Assembly: GCF_013204795.1 (NCBI RefSeq)
Contig: NZ_JABMKW010000003.1
Span: 1-64,000 of the forward strand
DNA: 64,000 nt
Source of the DNA: Pedobacter panaciterrae
GTDB taxonomy: Bacteria; Bacteroidota; Bacteroidia; Sphingobacteriales; Sphingobacteriaceae
Reading direction: 5' to 3'
The position numbers and the translations under genes were made by a program. This document shows positions 53,961 through 63,663 of this stretch, piece by piece. The notes below the pieces were generated by a model. It was not told where the DNA came from, ran no database searches, and saw only the letters and a list, made by a program, of their open reading frames with translations. The stretch's first letter is position 1, and each line of letters begins with the position of its first letter.

Positions 53961-54575
53961 ATGCACATAGCGATAGTAGGAAATATAGGAGCAGGAAAAA
54001 CCACGCTAACGGGTTTACTGGCTAAGAATTATGGATGGGAAGCTTTATACGAAGCTGTTGACAATAACCCATATCTCGAAGATTTTTACAGCGACATGAA
54101 AAGATGGAGCTTCAATCTTCAAATTTACTTTCTTAATAGTCGTTTCCAACAAATCGTAGATATACAAAACTTCAACAGAAACGTAATACAGGATAGGACC
54201 ATATATGAGGATGCTCATATATTTGCTGATAACTTACACGATATGGGCCTGATGACCACAAGAGATCATCAAAACTATAAAGCAATTTTTGCAAATGTAA
54301 CCTCGTTTATCAAACCTCCTGACTTACTTGTTTACCTTCGTGCATCTGTACCTACATTGGTTAACAATATCCAGCGCAGAGGCAGGGAATATGAGGCCAG
54401 CATCCGAATAGATTACTTATCAAAGTTAAATGAAAAGTACGAAGCCTGGATTAAAGATTATAAACTGGGTAACCTGCTTATTCTGGATAAGGATAAATTA
54501 GACTTCACTAATAACCCTGAAGATCTGGGAACAATAATACAAGCTATAGAAGCCGAAATAAACGGATTATTTTAA
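53961..54575 (+). CDS. Deoxynucleoside kinase
   Basis: A 204-residue kinase that phosphorylates deoxynucleosides with ATP. The P-loop is GNIGAGKTT (residues 7-15), and the DRTIYEDAHIFA stretch provides the catalytic Asp/Arg pair of the family (the usual ERS form is altered to DRT). Later RRGREYEASI is the lid-like Arg-rich segment. Which base is preferred cannot be told. It ends directly before the kdsB start codon. Confidence 0.9.
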   Translation: MHIAIVGNIGAGKTTLTGLLAKNYGWEALYEAVDNNPYLEDFYSDMKRWSFNLQIYFLNSRFQQIVDIQNFNRNVIQDRTIYEDAHIFADNLHDMGLMTTRDHQNYKAIFANVTSFIKPPDLLVYLRASVPTLVNNIQRRGREYEASIRIDYLSKLNEKYEAWIKDYKLGNLLILDKDKLDFTNNPEDLGTIIQAIEAEINGLF

Positions 54576-55310
54576 ATGAAGATTCTCGGAATCATACCTG
54601 CAAGATACGCCTCAACCCGCTTTCCGGGTAAACCTTTAGTTCAAATTAAGGGAAAGAGTATGATCCAAAGGGTTTATGAACAAGCTAGTAAGGCCACAAG
54701 CTTATCTGATGTAATTGTGGCTACCGACGATGAACGCATTGCTGCTGAAGTTAAAAGGTTCGGAGGCAAATTCATTGTTACCGGAAGTGATCATTTAAGT
54801 GGCACAGATCGCTGTGCGGAAGTAGCAACGTCTGTTTCCGGATACGATGCCATCATAAACATACAAGGTGACGAGCCTTATATAGACCCAGAGCAGATTG
54901 ATCTTTTAGCCTCGTGTTTTAACGAAAAGGGGGTTCAGTTAGCTACCTTAATTAAGGAAATACATACAGAAACTGAGCTTTATAATGTTAATATTCCTAA
55001 AGTGGTTATCAATTCCAAAGGAGAAGCCACTTATTTTAGCCGACAAACAATCCCGTATATCAGAAGTCAGGAAAAGGAGAATTGGCTAAAAGCTCATCAG
55101 TTTTATAAGCATATCGGCATTTATGGTTACACCTATCCTATCCTGTTAGAAATTACTAAACTCCCTCAATCCTCTTTAGAAATTGCAGAAAGTTTAGAAC
55201 AATTAAGATGGATAGAAAATGGGTACAGAATCCAAACCAAAGTAACTGAAATTGAAACCATAGCCATAGATACCCCTGAAGATCTAATTAAAATAAACGA
55301 TGGCGTATGA
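54576..55310 (+). CDS. kdsB: 3-deoxy-manno-octulosonate cytidylyltransferase
   Basis: A 244-residue enzyme that activates Kdo with CTP for lipopolysaccharide core synthesis. The start IIPARYASTRFPGKPL (residues 5-20) is the conserved nucleotide motif, and NIQGDEPYIDPEQI and YFSRQTIPYIR follow, as in KdsB. It confirms a Gram-negative envelope with Kdo. It begins with no gap after the kinase and overlaps the following lipoprotein start by 4 nt. Confidence 0.95.
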   Translation: MKILGIIPARYASTRFPGKPLVQIKGKSMIQRVYEQASKATSLSDVIVATDDERIAAEVKRFGGKFIVTGSDHLSGTDRCAEVATSVSGYDAIINIQGDEPYIDPEQIDLLASCFNEKGVQLATLIKEIHTETELYNVNIPKVVINSKGEATYFSRQTIPYIRSQEKENWLKAHQFYKHIGIYGYTYPILLEITKLPQSSLEIAESLEQLRWIENGYRIQTKVTEIETIAIDTPEDLIKINDGV

Positions 55311-55846
55311 AACAACTAATAACCTGCATTTTTCTCTGCACCATTTTTTTAGTTGCATGTAATAGCACAGACAAAGACGATGCCGCCGGAAAAGATCTTG
55401 TAAAGATTGTAACAAAGCCATTTAGTGATTCTTTAAAGGCTGATACCTTTAAAGTACAGATACTGGGGGATAAACCCGACAACATGCACCTTGCATTCTC
55501 CATCACCTCTTTTAATGGCAAACAGATTTACGATGTAGACATTAAAGCTACCGATTTGTTCAAGAATTACATTGCTACCATTGATCTTTCCAAGAAGAAA
55601 AATCAGATCAAATTTCTACAGGAAGAAGTTAACCGTTTCTTTGACGACGAGAACTTCATGGAACCCGCCGTTGATGAGGCAGACCTGCCTGATGCAAACG
55701 TACCCGATAAAGCATTTTTCGACGAGTTAAAAAAAAACAGATTGAATGGATTCATTTATCGACTTGGTAAAGAGAGTAAAAACTACGTAGCCTGGTCTGA
55801 TAAAGAAGGTAAGGTTAAAACTTACTATACCTGTTGCACTAAGTAA
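55307..55846 (+). CDS. Lipoprotein of unknown function
   Basis: A 179-residue predicted lipoprotein with lipobox LVAC (Cys18), starting at an ATG that overlaps the kdsB stop. The mature part is acidic, with lysine-rich strands (VDIKATDLFKNYIATIDLSKKKNQIKFLQEEV) and a last segment YTCCTK with two cysteines. No family is recognised. Because it is translationally coupled to kdsB it may have an envelope role, an inference. Confidence 0.7.
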   Translation: MKQLITCIFLCTIFLVACNSTDKDDAAGKDLVKIVTKPFSDSLKADTFKVQILGDKPDNMHLAFSITSFNGKQIYDVDIKATDLFKNYIATIDLSKKKNQIKFLQEEVNRFFDDENFMEPAVDEADLPDANVPDKAFFDELKKNRLNGFIYRLGKESKNYVAWSDKEGKVKTYYTCCTK

Positions 55847-56163
55847 AATCTTATATTTTAGTAAAAACCCCTATCAACACAATAAATGCTTATTTGATGC
55901 GTTTTTGAGCATTCCATTAAAATTGTTGAAAATAATTAAAAAAAATATTATGATAATTTCAAATTTAACACTATGTTTATATAACGAAACAAAAAGAACT
56001 ACGTAATAACTTATAAATAAACAACCTAGAATATTCTAACCAAATATACTTTAAAGAAAGTGCCCGAAATATTTCGGGCCTTTTTTTTGTCCCCCAGCAT
56101 AAAAACCTTAAGTTGTCAAAAAACATTATTTTAGCTTTCTTAATAAATGTTATACGGTAATTT
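55847..56163. other. Intergenic region before the TonB-like gene
   Basis: AT-rich, with the terminator at 56062-56089 and nothing else recognisable. No convincing -33/-7 pair was found for the downstream gene. Confidence 0.55.
56062..56089 (+). terminator. Hairpin terminator
   Basis: GCCCGAAAT/ATTTCGGGC (56062-56079) followed by eight T residues. It lies 215 bp after the lipoprotein stop and 75 bp before the TonB-like gene. Confidence 0.85.
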
Positions 56164-58932
56164 ATGCTGAAGAGGTTATCCATTTTCATTTTCCTTACAC
56201 TATCGTTTCTTACCGTAACTGCGCAAAAAGCAAGTGTTGCCGGTAGGGTTGTCGATACATTGGAAAAAAGGAATCTGGAACACAGTTCAGTTTTATTGCT
56301 AAGATCCGTTGACTCTGTAATGGTTAAAACTACTCGAACAAATGCAGAGGGAAAGTTTGAATTTAGAAACATGGCCAAGGGTGATTACAAGCTGCTGGTA
56401 ACATTCCCTAAAATGGCCGACTATATCACGAACTTAAGGATTTCGGACACTTCCAACATCAAACTGGGCGACATTAAAATGGAGCTAAAATCAAAACTCT
56501 TAAGTGAAGTAGTTATACAGGCTAAAAGTGCCGTACGCATGAAAGGCGATACTTTGGTGTTTCAGGCTGATAGCTTTGCTGTGCGTAGCAATGCGAATGT
56601 TCAAGAGTTGCTAAAGAGGCTACCAGGAGTTGTTGTAGATAAAAACGGAAATATAAAAGCACAGGGTAAAGATGTAAAGACAGTTTTGGTTGATGGAGAT
56701 GAGTTTTTTGGCGATGACCCGCTTTTAGCCACAAAATATTTAAAGGCAAATGCTGTAGAAGAAGTTCAGGTTTTCGATAAAAAAAGTAAAACAGCAGAGC
56801 TTACGGGAATAGATGATGGGGTAAAAAACAAAACCATTAATATCAAATTAAAGGAAAATGCCAAAAACGGATACCTGGCATCTTTAGATGCAAACCAGGG
56901 AAACGACAAGTTCCGTGATTACGGTGCTATGGCTGGGGTTTTTAAGAGCAAGCTCAAAGCTGCAGTTTATGGAACCTACTCTACCCTAACCAATGATTCT
57001 AAGATCAACCGATCTATGCGAAAGCTTAAAGGCGAAGAATATGATGTAATTGAGGTGGGCGATGATGGCAGCTCAGTGATGTATTCCTCCGGTGGTGATG
57101 ATGATGATGATTACAGCTCCCCCACCAGCGGTTTGCCCAATAATTTCAATATGGGGGGGCACTTTGCCGACAGGTTCGAAAACAACACAATGGGAATAAA
57201 GCTCAATTTTAAAGGCTTCGATTACAAAAACAAGAATGTAAGAACTTCTAAATCCGAGGAACTTTTACCCAATGGATCGTTATTTTCAAGCTCCGGAAGA
57301 AAAGAAGACAGGTCGAAAAATACAGGTGAAAGCTTAAGAGGTGGATATAGTTACAATATCGACTCACTTACTACATTAAAAATAGCCTTTGGAGCAAAGC
57401 AAAACAGAAATCAGCTAAACTCTACGAGTGACGACTTTACAAGAGATCAGCGAGGCTTATTTATCAGTAACAATACCCAAACCAATACCGGCTCTGGTCA
57501 TAGTGAAGCATTTAATGGAAATATCAACTGGTCAAAAAGATTTAATAAAAAAGGAAGAACACTATCAATAGACATTCAGCCCGAGAATCTTTCCAGTAAA
57601 AACATTGAAAAAAGTATAAATCAGACAAAGTACTATGATGACAATGGCCATGAAAACCGGGTAGAAAACACGAACCTGAATAAAGACAACGTAAACGATC
57701 AAAAGTCAATAGGCACCAGGATCAGTTATACAGAACCCTTGTCAAAACGGTGGGCTATAGAAGCAGGATATAGCTTTAAAACAATAGCATCAAGCAGCTA
57801 CAGATTAGTTTCAGATAATAGCACCAATAAAATAGACTCTTTAAGTAATAATTTTAAGTTCATCAATTTCTCTAATGTTGGAAAAATAATTACGCAATAT
57901 AAGGTTAAGAACTTCTCTATCTCTACCGGATTGGAAGCCACACAAACAAATTTTGTGCTTAAAGATCTGGATCAGCAAAGCGACTTTGATCGCAACTATT
58001 TAAACTTGTCGCCAAGCACCAACCTATTCTATAAAATAAACAACAACAGCAACTTATCTGTAAACTACAATGGTTACATGCAACAGCCAAGCATTAATCA
58101 AATACAACCGGTAAGGCAGCTAAACAACCCCTTATTTCAGGTTATTGGAAACCCATCTTTAAGGCCTTCGTTTACAAATAACTTCGGCCTTTCTTACAAT
58201 AGTTTTCAGTTCTCAACCGACCAGTATATCTCTGGTTATTTTAGCTACGGTTTTACAAATAACGCAATTGTCGACACAGAAATAGTTGATGAATTTAACA
58301 AAAGAATCTCCAGCTATACCAACCTGAATGGAAACAATTCAATAGCAGGAAACGTATATTACTCTAAAGGTTTTCCGAAGTTAAACTTCCGCTTTGGTGT
58401 AGACCTCGGGTTTAATACCTCCAACAACCAAACGATATTAAACTTTACACGAAACAAAACAAGAAACACTCAATTTAATTTGAGAACATCTTTTAATTAC
58501 TATACACATAAACTTGATTTAAGCTATACCCCATCGGCCAGCTTTATGTATGGTAAATCATCTATTGGTAGCATTAACGACGGCAGAAGCTTAATTCACG
58601 ACCATGAGTTATCTGCAACAGTACAATTACCTTACAAATTCGAATTTAACTCAACCATGTCACTTTCATTTCGTCCTGCCAACTCATCTTTTGATAAAGA
58701 TCTGGACGTAATCATATGGAATGGATATCTATCAACCAAGGTATTAAAAAACGAAGCGCTTGAAATTAAACTTTCCATAACAGATATCCTTAATCAAAAA
58801 ATTGGATACAACAGATATGTTGGTGGAAATATTAAAAGTGAAAGTACGTTTAGCTATATTCCCAGATATGTATTATTTGGAATAAACTGGAATTTAAGTG
58901 GTAATTTTATTAAAAACTCCAGCGTTAAATAG
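56164..58932 (+). CDS. TonB-dependent receptor-like outer-membrane beta-barrel protein
   Basis: A 922-residue outer-membrane protein. After the signal peptide (1-21, TVTAQ) comes a carboxypeptidase-regulatory-like domain (about 24-105) and a plug-like region (115-215: LLKRLPGVVVDKNGNIKAQGK and VLVDGDEFFGDDP). A barrel of the outer-membrane beta-barrel-3 type follows. It does not end with the usual Phe (ends SSVK). A short acidic run, GGDDDDDYSS, is near residue 310. Such proteins are often paired with a GLPGLI-family protein, as here, where the next gene starts 7 nt after the stop. Confidence 0.9.
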   Translation: MLKRLSIFIFLTLSFLTVTAQKASVAGRVVDTLEKRNLEHSSVLLLRSVDSVMVKTTRTNAEGKFEFRNMAKGDYKLLVTFPKMADYITNLRISDTSNIKLGDIKMELKSKLLSEVVIQAKSAVRMKGDTLVFQADSFAVRSNANVQELLKRLPGVVVDKNGNIKAQGKDVKTVLVDGDEFFGDDPLLATKYLKANAVEEVQVFDKKSKTAELTGIDDGVKNKTINIKLKENAKNGYLASLDANQGNDKFRDYGAMAGVFKSKLKAAVYGTYSTLTNDSKINRSMRKLKGEEYDVIEVGDDGSSVMYSSGGDDDDDYSSPTSGLPNNFNMGGHFADRFENNTMGIKLNFKGFDYKNKNVRTSKSEELLPNGSLFSSSGRKEDRSKNTGESLRGGYSYNIDSLTTLKIAFGAKQNRNQLNSTSDDFTRDQRGLFISNNTQTNTGSGHSEAFNGNINWSKRFNKKGRTLSIDIQPENLSSKNIEKSINQTKYYDDNGHENRVENTNLNKDNVNDQKSIGTRISYTEPLSKRWAIEAGYSFKTIASSSYRLVSDNSTNKIDSLSNNFKFINFSNVGKIITQYKVKNFSISTGLEATQTNFVLKDLDQQSDFDRNYLNLSPSTNLFYKINNNSNLSVNYNGYMQQPSINQIQPVRQLNNPLFQVIGNPSLRPSFTNNFGLSYNSFQFSTDQYISGYFSYGFTNNAIVDTEIVDEFNKRISSYTNLNGNNSIAGNVYYSKGFPKLNFRFGVDLGFNTSNNQTILNFTRNKTRNTQFNLRTSFNYYTHKLDLSYTPSASFMYGKSSIGSINDGRSLIHDHELSATVQLPYKFEFNSTMSLSFRPANSSFDKDLDVIIWNGYLSTKVLKNEALEIKLSITDILNQKIGYNRYVGGNIKSESTFSYIPRYVLFGINWNLSGNFIKNSSVK

Positions 58933-58939
58933 CTAATCA

Positions 58940-59698
58940 ATGAGTAGGTCTGTATTTTTTCTTCTCTTCTGTGCAATGCCGTTTAAGTTGCTGGCCCAGC
59001 AGCTTTTTATTCCGAATGGAAAAATTACGTTCGAAAAAAGGATAAACATGGTGCGTACAATGGCGGATTTTGGACTTTCTGATGAAATTAAAGGAGGTAT
59101 GAAAAAGTACAAAACCAGTAATTGGGACCTTTATTTTGACCGTACAAGGTCTATTTATAAAGCTCAAAAAAAAGACGACAATGATGAGGATTTAATGTAC
59201 TTTATTGCACCTGGCGAATCGACCAACGAACTTTATGCCGATTACGCAAACAGAAACCGCGTATTAAGGAAAAACATTATGGGCGACGATTACCTGCTAA
59301 AAGATACTATACCCTATGTAAGCTGGAAAATTATGCACGACATCCGTATTATTTCCGGTTTCGAATGCAGGAAAGCCATAGGTCGCATTAACGACACGGT
59401 TTATGTGGTTGCTTTTTATACAGATGAAATTTTACTGCGCGGAGGACCTGAGGGGTTCAGCGGGTTGCCAGGCATGATATTGGGACTTGCCATCCCCAGA
59501 CTAAATACGACCTGGTTTGCCACCAAAGTTGATGCTTTTACTAATTTTAATAACGAAATTCAACCACCTAACAAGGGCAAAAAAACAGAAACAGAGAGAG
59601 AATTGAAGAAATTAATTGAATTATTTACGCGTTACAACGGAAATAAAAACGAAAAACCAGAAGAAATACGCAAAGCGATATATGGATTTGTACTTTAA
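58940..59698 (+). CDS. GLPGLI family protein
   Basis: A 252-residue exported protein (signal peptide about 1-20, LLAQ) that carries the GLPGLI-type motif as GFSGLPGMILGL (about 173-184; the last I/L are swapped to M). The family is found in Bacteroidota and normally sits beside a TonB-dependent receptor. The function is unknown. Co-transcription with the preceding beta-barrel gene is likely. Confidence 0.85.
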   Translation: MSRSVFFLLFCAMPFKLLAQQLFIPNGKITFEKRINMVRTMADFGLSDEIKGGMKKYKTSNWDLYFDRTRSIYKAQKKDDNDEDLMYFIAPGESTNELYADYANRNRVLRKNIMGDDYLLKDTIPYVSWKIMHDIRIISGFECRKAIGRINDTVYVVAFYTDEILLRGGPEGFSGLPGMILGLAIPRLNTTWFATKVDAFTNFNNEIQPPNKGKKTETERELKKLIELFTRYNGNKNEKPEEIRKAIYGFVL

Positions 59699-59821
59699 AC
59701 CGGCTTATTTATATAATTGTTAGTCAGCAGCTAGAAGGCAAATCATATAGAGAATTTCATTAAATCATTTTTTCCTTTACGAATATTTAAAAAAAGAGCC
59801 TTAAAGCTTCGGTTTATTTGC

Positions 59822-59829
59822 TAACTTTG
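59822..59829 (+). promoter_or_regulatory. Candidate -7 box for pyrG
   Basis: TAACTTTG fits the TAnnTTTG -7 box of Bacteroidota, 63 nt before the ATG of pyrG. A well-placed -33 TTG is not visible. Confidence 0.35.
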
Positions 59830-59892
59830 TATCCCGTACAAAAACAATAAGGACAGCATAAAAAACTGCCTTTATATCAGAAATTCACAAAC

Positions 59893-61509
59893 ATGACTAA
59901 GTATATTTTTGTTACGGGCGGTGTTACTTCCTCTTTGGGTAAGGGCATCATCTCCGCTTCATTAGCCAAACTATTACAAGCACGCGGCTACAGTGTAACC
60001 ATTCAAAAGTTTGACCCGTATATCAACATCGATCCGGGAACGCTAAATCCTTACGAACATGGCGAATGCTATGTTACTGAAGATGGTGCAGAAACAGACC
60101 TTGATCTTGGGCACTATGAGCGTTTCTTAAATGTTCCAACCACACAGGCTAACAACATTACTACTGGTCGTATTTATCAGAATGTAATCAACAAAGAAAG
60201 ACAAGGGGAATACCTTGGTAAAACTGTGCAGGTTGTACCTCATATTACTGATGAGATCAAAAGAAACATGCGCATTTTAGGCGATAGCGGTAAATATGAT
60301 ATCGTTATTACGGAACTGGGTGGTACTGTTGGTGATATCGAATCTCTTCCATTTATAGAGGCAGTACGTCAGTTTAAATGGGAAGAAGGCGCTAATAATG
60401 CCATAGTTATCCACTTAACACTAATCCCTTTCCTTGCAGCAGCCGGCGAATTAAAAACCAAACCTACACAACACTCTGTTAAAGCTTTATTGGAGTATGG
60501 TATACAACCAGATATTTTGGTTTGCCGTACTGAGCACCATATCTCTCAGGACATCCGTAAAAAAATTGCCTTGTTCTGTAATGTAAACGTTAATGCGGTA
60601 ATCGAATCTATTGATGCATCATCAATTTATTCAGTTCCGTTGTTAATGATGAAAGAGCAGTTGGATAAAACGGTCTTAACCAAATTAAAACTGGCTCATA
60701 AAAACGAACCTGATATGGAAAGCTGGAAAGATTTCCTTGGTCGTTTAAAAAACCCTACATCAGAAGTAACTATAGGTGTTGTAGGTAAATATGTGGAATT
60801 ACCTGATGCTTATAAATCTATAACTGAGTCATTTGTTCATGCCGGTGCAAAGAACGAATGCAAAGTACGTGTTCAATACATTCATTCAGAAGGAGTTTAT
60901 CCTGATAATGCGAAAGAAAAACTTGGTCATTTAGATGGTTTACTTGTTGCTCCTGGTTTTGGTAGCAGAGGTATTGAAGGAAAAATTGATGCAATTAAAT
61001 ATGTAAGAGAAAACAACGTTCCGTTCTTTGGAATTTGTTTAGGTATGCAATGTTCAGTTATCGAGTATGGAAGAAATGTACTTGGATTACAAAATGCAAA
61101 TACTACCGAGATTGATGAAAACACTGAGCATCCGGTAATTAATATGATGGAAGATCAGAAAACCATTACCAATAAAGGCGGTACCATGCGTTTAGGTTCT
61201 TATCCATGCGACCTTAAAAAAGGTACCAAGGCTTATGCTGCTTACGGAAAACAACATATTACAGAGCGTCACAGACATCGTTATGAATTCAATAACGCTT
61301 ACTTAAGTCAATTTGAAGAAGCAGGAATGATTGCCTCAGGTATCAATCCTGAAAGTAATCTGGTAGAAATTGTGGAGCTTAAAAACCATCCTTTCTTTGT
61401 TGGTGGACAGTTTCACCCTGAATTAAAATCAACAGTTGCTAATCCTCACCCACTTTTTGTTAAATTTGTCGCCGCAGCGATGGAGTTTGCGAAGAAGAAA
61501 ATAAAATAA
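59893..61509 (+). CDS. pyrG: CTP synthase
   Basis: A 538-residue enzyme that aminates UTP to CTP with glutamine. The synthetase domain (1-265) starts with [17 protein letters not shown] including the P-loop. The glutaminase domain (about 290-538) has the catalytic Cys382 in [10 protein letters not shown] and His508/Glu510 in QFHPE. The length fits PyrG. It lies 20 nt before yidC, so both may be in one transcript. A -7 box is at 59822. Confidence 0.97.
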   Translation: MTKYIFVTGGVTSSLGKGIISASLAKLLQARGYSVTIQKFDPYINIDPGTLNPYEHGECYVTEDGAETDLDLGHYERFLNVPTTQANNITTGRIYQNVINKERQGEYLGKTVQVVPHITDEIKRNMRILGDSGKYDIVITELGGTVGDIESLPFIEAVRQFKWEEGANNAIVIHLTLIPFLAAAGELKTKPTQHSVKALLEYGIQPDILVCRTEHHISQDIRKKIALFCNVNVNAVIESIDASSIYSVPLLMMKEQLDKTVLTKLKLAHKNEPDMESWKDFLGRLKNPTSEVTIGVVGKYVELPDAYKSITESFVHAGAKNECKVRVQYIHSEGVYPDNAKEKLGHLDGLLVAPGFGSRGIEGKIDAIKYVRENNVPFFGICLGMQCSVIEYGRNVLGLQNANTTEIDENTEHPVINMMEDQKTITNKGGTMRLGSYPCDLKKGTKAYAAYGKQHITERHRHRYEFNNAYLSQFEEAGMIASGINPESNLVEIVELKNHPFFVGGQFHPELKSTVANPHPLFVKFVAAAMEFAKKKIK

Positions 61510-61529
61510 TACGCGTTTAATTAACAATA

Positions 61530-63338
61530 ATGGATAGAAATACGTTTACAGGATTATTCCTGATCATGATTGTTCTGGCAGGTTCTTTTTACTTTTTCAA
61601 GCCAAGTGAGGCTGAAATTAAAAAAGAAAATGAAAGAATTGCTGCTGATTCTATAAAGAAAGCAACAGCAAATACTACCGCAACTCCGGCTACAGCAGCA
61701 GTTGCTACATTGCCAGCTGTTGATTCGACTGCATTAAAAGGTCCTTTTGGTGGCAATATCTCTGGCACAGAGCAAACTAGCGTTTTAGAAAACGAGAACT
61801 TAAAATTAACTTTCACTAACAAAGGTGGTAAGATTCTTTCCGCTCAAGTTAAAGGACAGACTACTTATGATGGTAAACCGGTAATTTTGTTTGACGGTAA
61901 TCAAAACAAGTTTGGCTTAAACCTAAACATAGGTGGCAAAATTGTAAATACTAACGATTTATATTTTACTGCTTCTAAAAATGGCGCAAACAGCGTAATT
62001 ATGCGCGCCAATTATTCTGGGGATAAATACATTGAATTTGTTTACGATGTAAAACCGAATAGCAGTAAGGTTGGTTTTAACATTAACCTGAATGGCTTAA
62101 ATCAGGTTATTCAGAACAATACAATTACTTTAAACTGGGAAGCTACTTTACTTGAACAAGAAAAATCAGGTAAAAAAGAGCAGGAACATTCAGCTCCATA
62201 TTACAAATATGCTGGCGAAAATCCCAACCATCTAAGTGTTGCTAAAGACGAAAAAGAAGAACTAAAAGAAGGAAAAATCGAATGGTTCTCTTTCAAACAA
62301 CACTTCTTCTCGGCGGTATTAATACCAACAGTTCCTTTTGATAAAGGTGAACTTGAAGTTAAAGTAACTACTGAGCCAGGTCAGATTAAATGGTATGGCG
62401 CTAATATGCAACTTACATTTAACCAATTGGCTGCTCAAAACTATTCCATGGAGTTTTACTTTGGAACCAACAAATTCTCTACCTTAAAAGCTCAGGGACA
62501 TGAATTGGAAAAACAAGTAGACATGGGATACTGGCCATTAAAATACATCAACAGATTTATTGTATTGCCTGTATTTAACTTCCTTGAAGGTTTTGGATGG
62601 GGGTATGGATTAATTATCCTGGTACTGACAATTATGCTAAAACTAGCCATGTCGCCATTAACATATAAATCATATCTTTCAATGGCTAAGATGAGAATCT
62701 TGAAACCTGAGATGGATGAAATTAAAGCAAAGGTAGGCGATGATAATCCAACATTGTTACAACAGGAATATTTAAAGCTTTACAAACAAGTAGGCGTTAA
62801 TCCATTGGGCGGCTGTTTACCAATGTTACTGCAATTACCATTTGTAATGGCTTTCTTCTTCTTCTTCCCCAATTTATTTGAGTTAAGAGGCGAAAGCTTT
62901 TTATGGATGAAGGATCTTTCTACCTATGATGATTTTATCAAGTTTGGTGTAAACATTCCTATTCTGGGTAATCACTTAAGTTTAATGTGTATACTGATGA
63001 CGATTTCAACATTGATCTACACTTACTTTAATAATCAGATCTCTGGTGCAACCGGTCAAATGAAATACATCGGTTACATTATGCCAATTGTATTTCTAGG
63101 TGTGTTAAATAGCTACCCATCAGGTTTGAACTACTACTACTTCTTAGCTAACATGTTAACGTTTGCTCAGCAGTTCCTAATCAAGTCTATGGTAGATGAT
63201 GAAAAAATCCATAAAACACTTCAGGATAACAAAACCAAACCTGTTGTAGAGAAAAAGAAATCAAGATTCAGTGCTAAGCTGGAAGACTATATGCGTCAGC
63301 AGCAACAAGCACAGATTCAACAAAAAAAGAATAAATAA
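61530..63338 (+). CDS. yidC: Membrane protein insertase YidC
   Basis: A 602-residue inner-membrane insertase. A first helix (about 8-25) is followed by a periplasmic beta-supersandwich domain (about 60-345), then the 60KD_IMP core of five helices (about 350-570) with PLTYKSYLSMAKM, NPLGGCLPMLLQLP and a helix around NSYPSGLNYYYFLANM. The cytoplasmic tail is basic and Gln-rich (MRQQQQAQIQQKKNK), as expected for a Gram-negative YidC. It works alone or with SecYEG. It begins 20 nt after pyrG. Confidence 0.96.
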   Translation: MDRNTFTGLFLIMIVLAGSFYFFKPSEAEIKKENERIAADSIKKATANTTATPATAAVATLPAVDSTALKGPFGGNISGTEQTSVLENENLKLTFTNKGGKILSAQVKGQTTYDGKPVILFDGNQNKFGLNLNIGGKIVNTNDLYFTASKNGANSVIMRANYSGDKYIEFVYDVKPNSSKVGFNINLNGLNQVIQNNTITLNWEATLLEQEKSGKKEQEHSAPYYKYAGENPNHLSVAKDEKEELKEGKIEWFSFKQHFFSAVLIPTVPFDKGELEVKVTTEPGQIKWYGANMQLTFNQLAAQNYSMEFYFGTNKFSTLKAQGHELEKQVDMGYWPLKYINRFIVLPVFNFLEGFGWGYGLIILVLTIMLKLAMSPLTYKSYLSMAKMRILKPEMDEIKAKVGDDNPTLLQQEYLKLYKQVGVNPLGGCLPMLLQLPFVMAFFFFFPNLFELRGESFLWMKDLSTYDDFIKFGVNIPILGNHLSLMCILMTISTLIYTYFNNQISGATGQMKYIGYIMPIVFLGVLNSYPSGLNYYYFLANMLTFAQQFLIKSMVDDEKIHKTLQDNKTKPVVEKKKSRFSAKLEDYMRQQQQAQIQQKKNK

Positions 63339-63372
63339 TTCTATTTCTTTAAGAGGCTATATAAACGTCCAC

Positions 63373-63413
63373 AAAAAAGGGGTTATCATGATATATGATA
63401 GACCCCTTTTTTG
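63373..63413 (+). terminator. Hairpin terminator after yidC
   Basis: AAAAAAGGGG (63373-63382) pairs with CCCCTTTTTT (63403-63412), with TATCAT/ATGATA as an inner continuation after a small bulge. The T-run ends the yidC transcript. Confidence 0.85.
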
Positions 63414-63453
63414 TATCAATTTGCTTTAACCAATCTAGTCCTTATAGCAACGC

Positions 63454-63489
63454 TTCACATGGTTCACCCTTCTTTCACTCTTTGTCCAC
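63454..63489. repeat. Degenerate tandem repeat with TTCAC core
   Basis: TTCAC, TTCAC, TTCAC and TCCAC occur at 63454, 63463, 63474 and 63485, with steps of 9, 11 and 11 nt. This may be a decayed tandem repeat. Confidence 0.35.
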
Positions 63490-63663
63490 AAAAAGGTACT
63501 TGCGCGTGGATTTGGTGTATGCCTGGTGTGAACAATAAGTGGAAAAACAAGCCCTGGTATCCCCTTTTATTGTAAAATTTGATATACAATACGGATATGT
63601 CTTAAAATTTTCTAATTTTTAGGTTTCTAGAACTAAACCGGGATAAAAACAACCATTTTAATT

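Larger units (their letters stand above)
63339..63663. other. Intergenic region after yidC
   Basis: Contains the terminator at 63373-63413, then a degenerate TTCAC repeat at 63454-63489, then AT-rich DNA upstream of the S9 peptidase gene. No ORF or RNA gene was recognised. Confidence 0.6.

Noticed and set aside
55977..56378. A 133-codon minus-strand frame over the terminator and start of the TonB-like gene
   Set aside because: It runs through a hairpin terminator and the signal peptide of a well-supported gene on the other strand.
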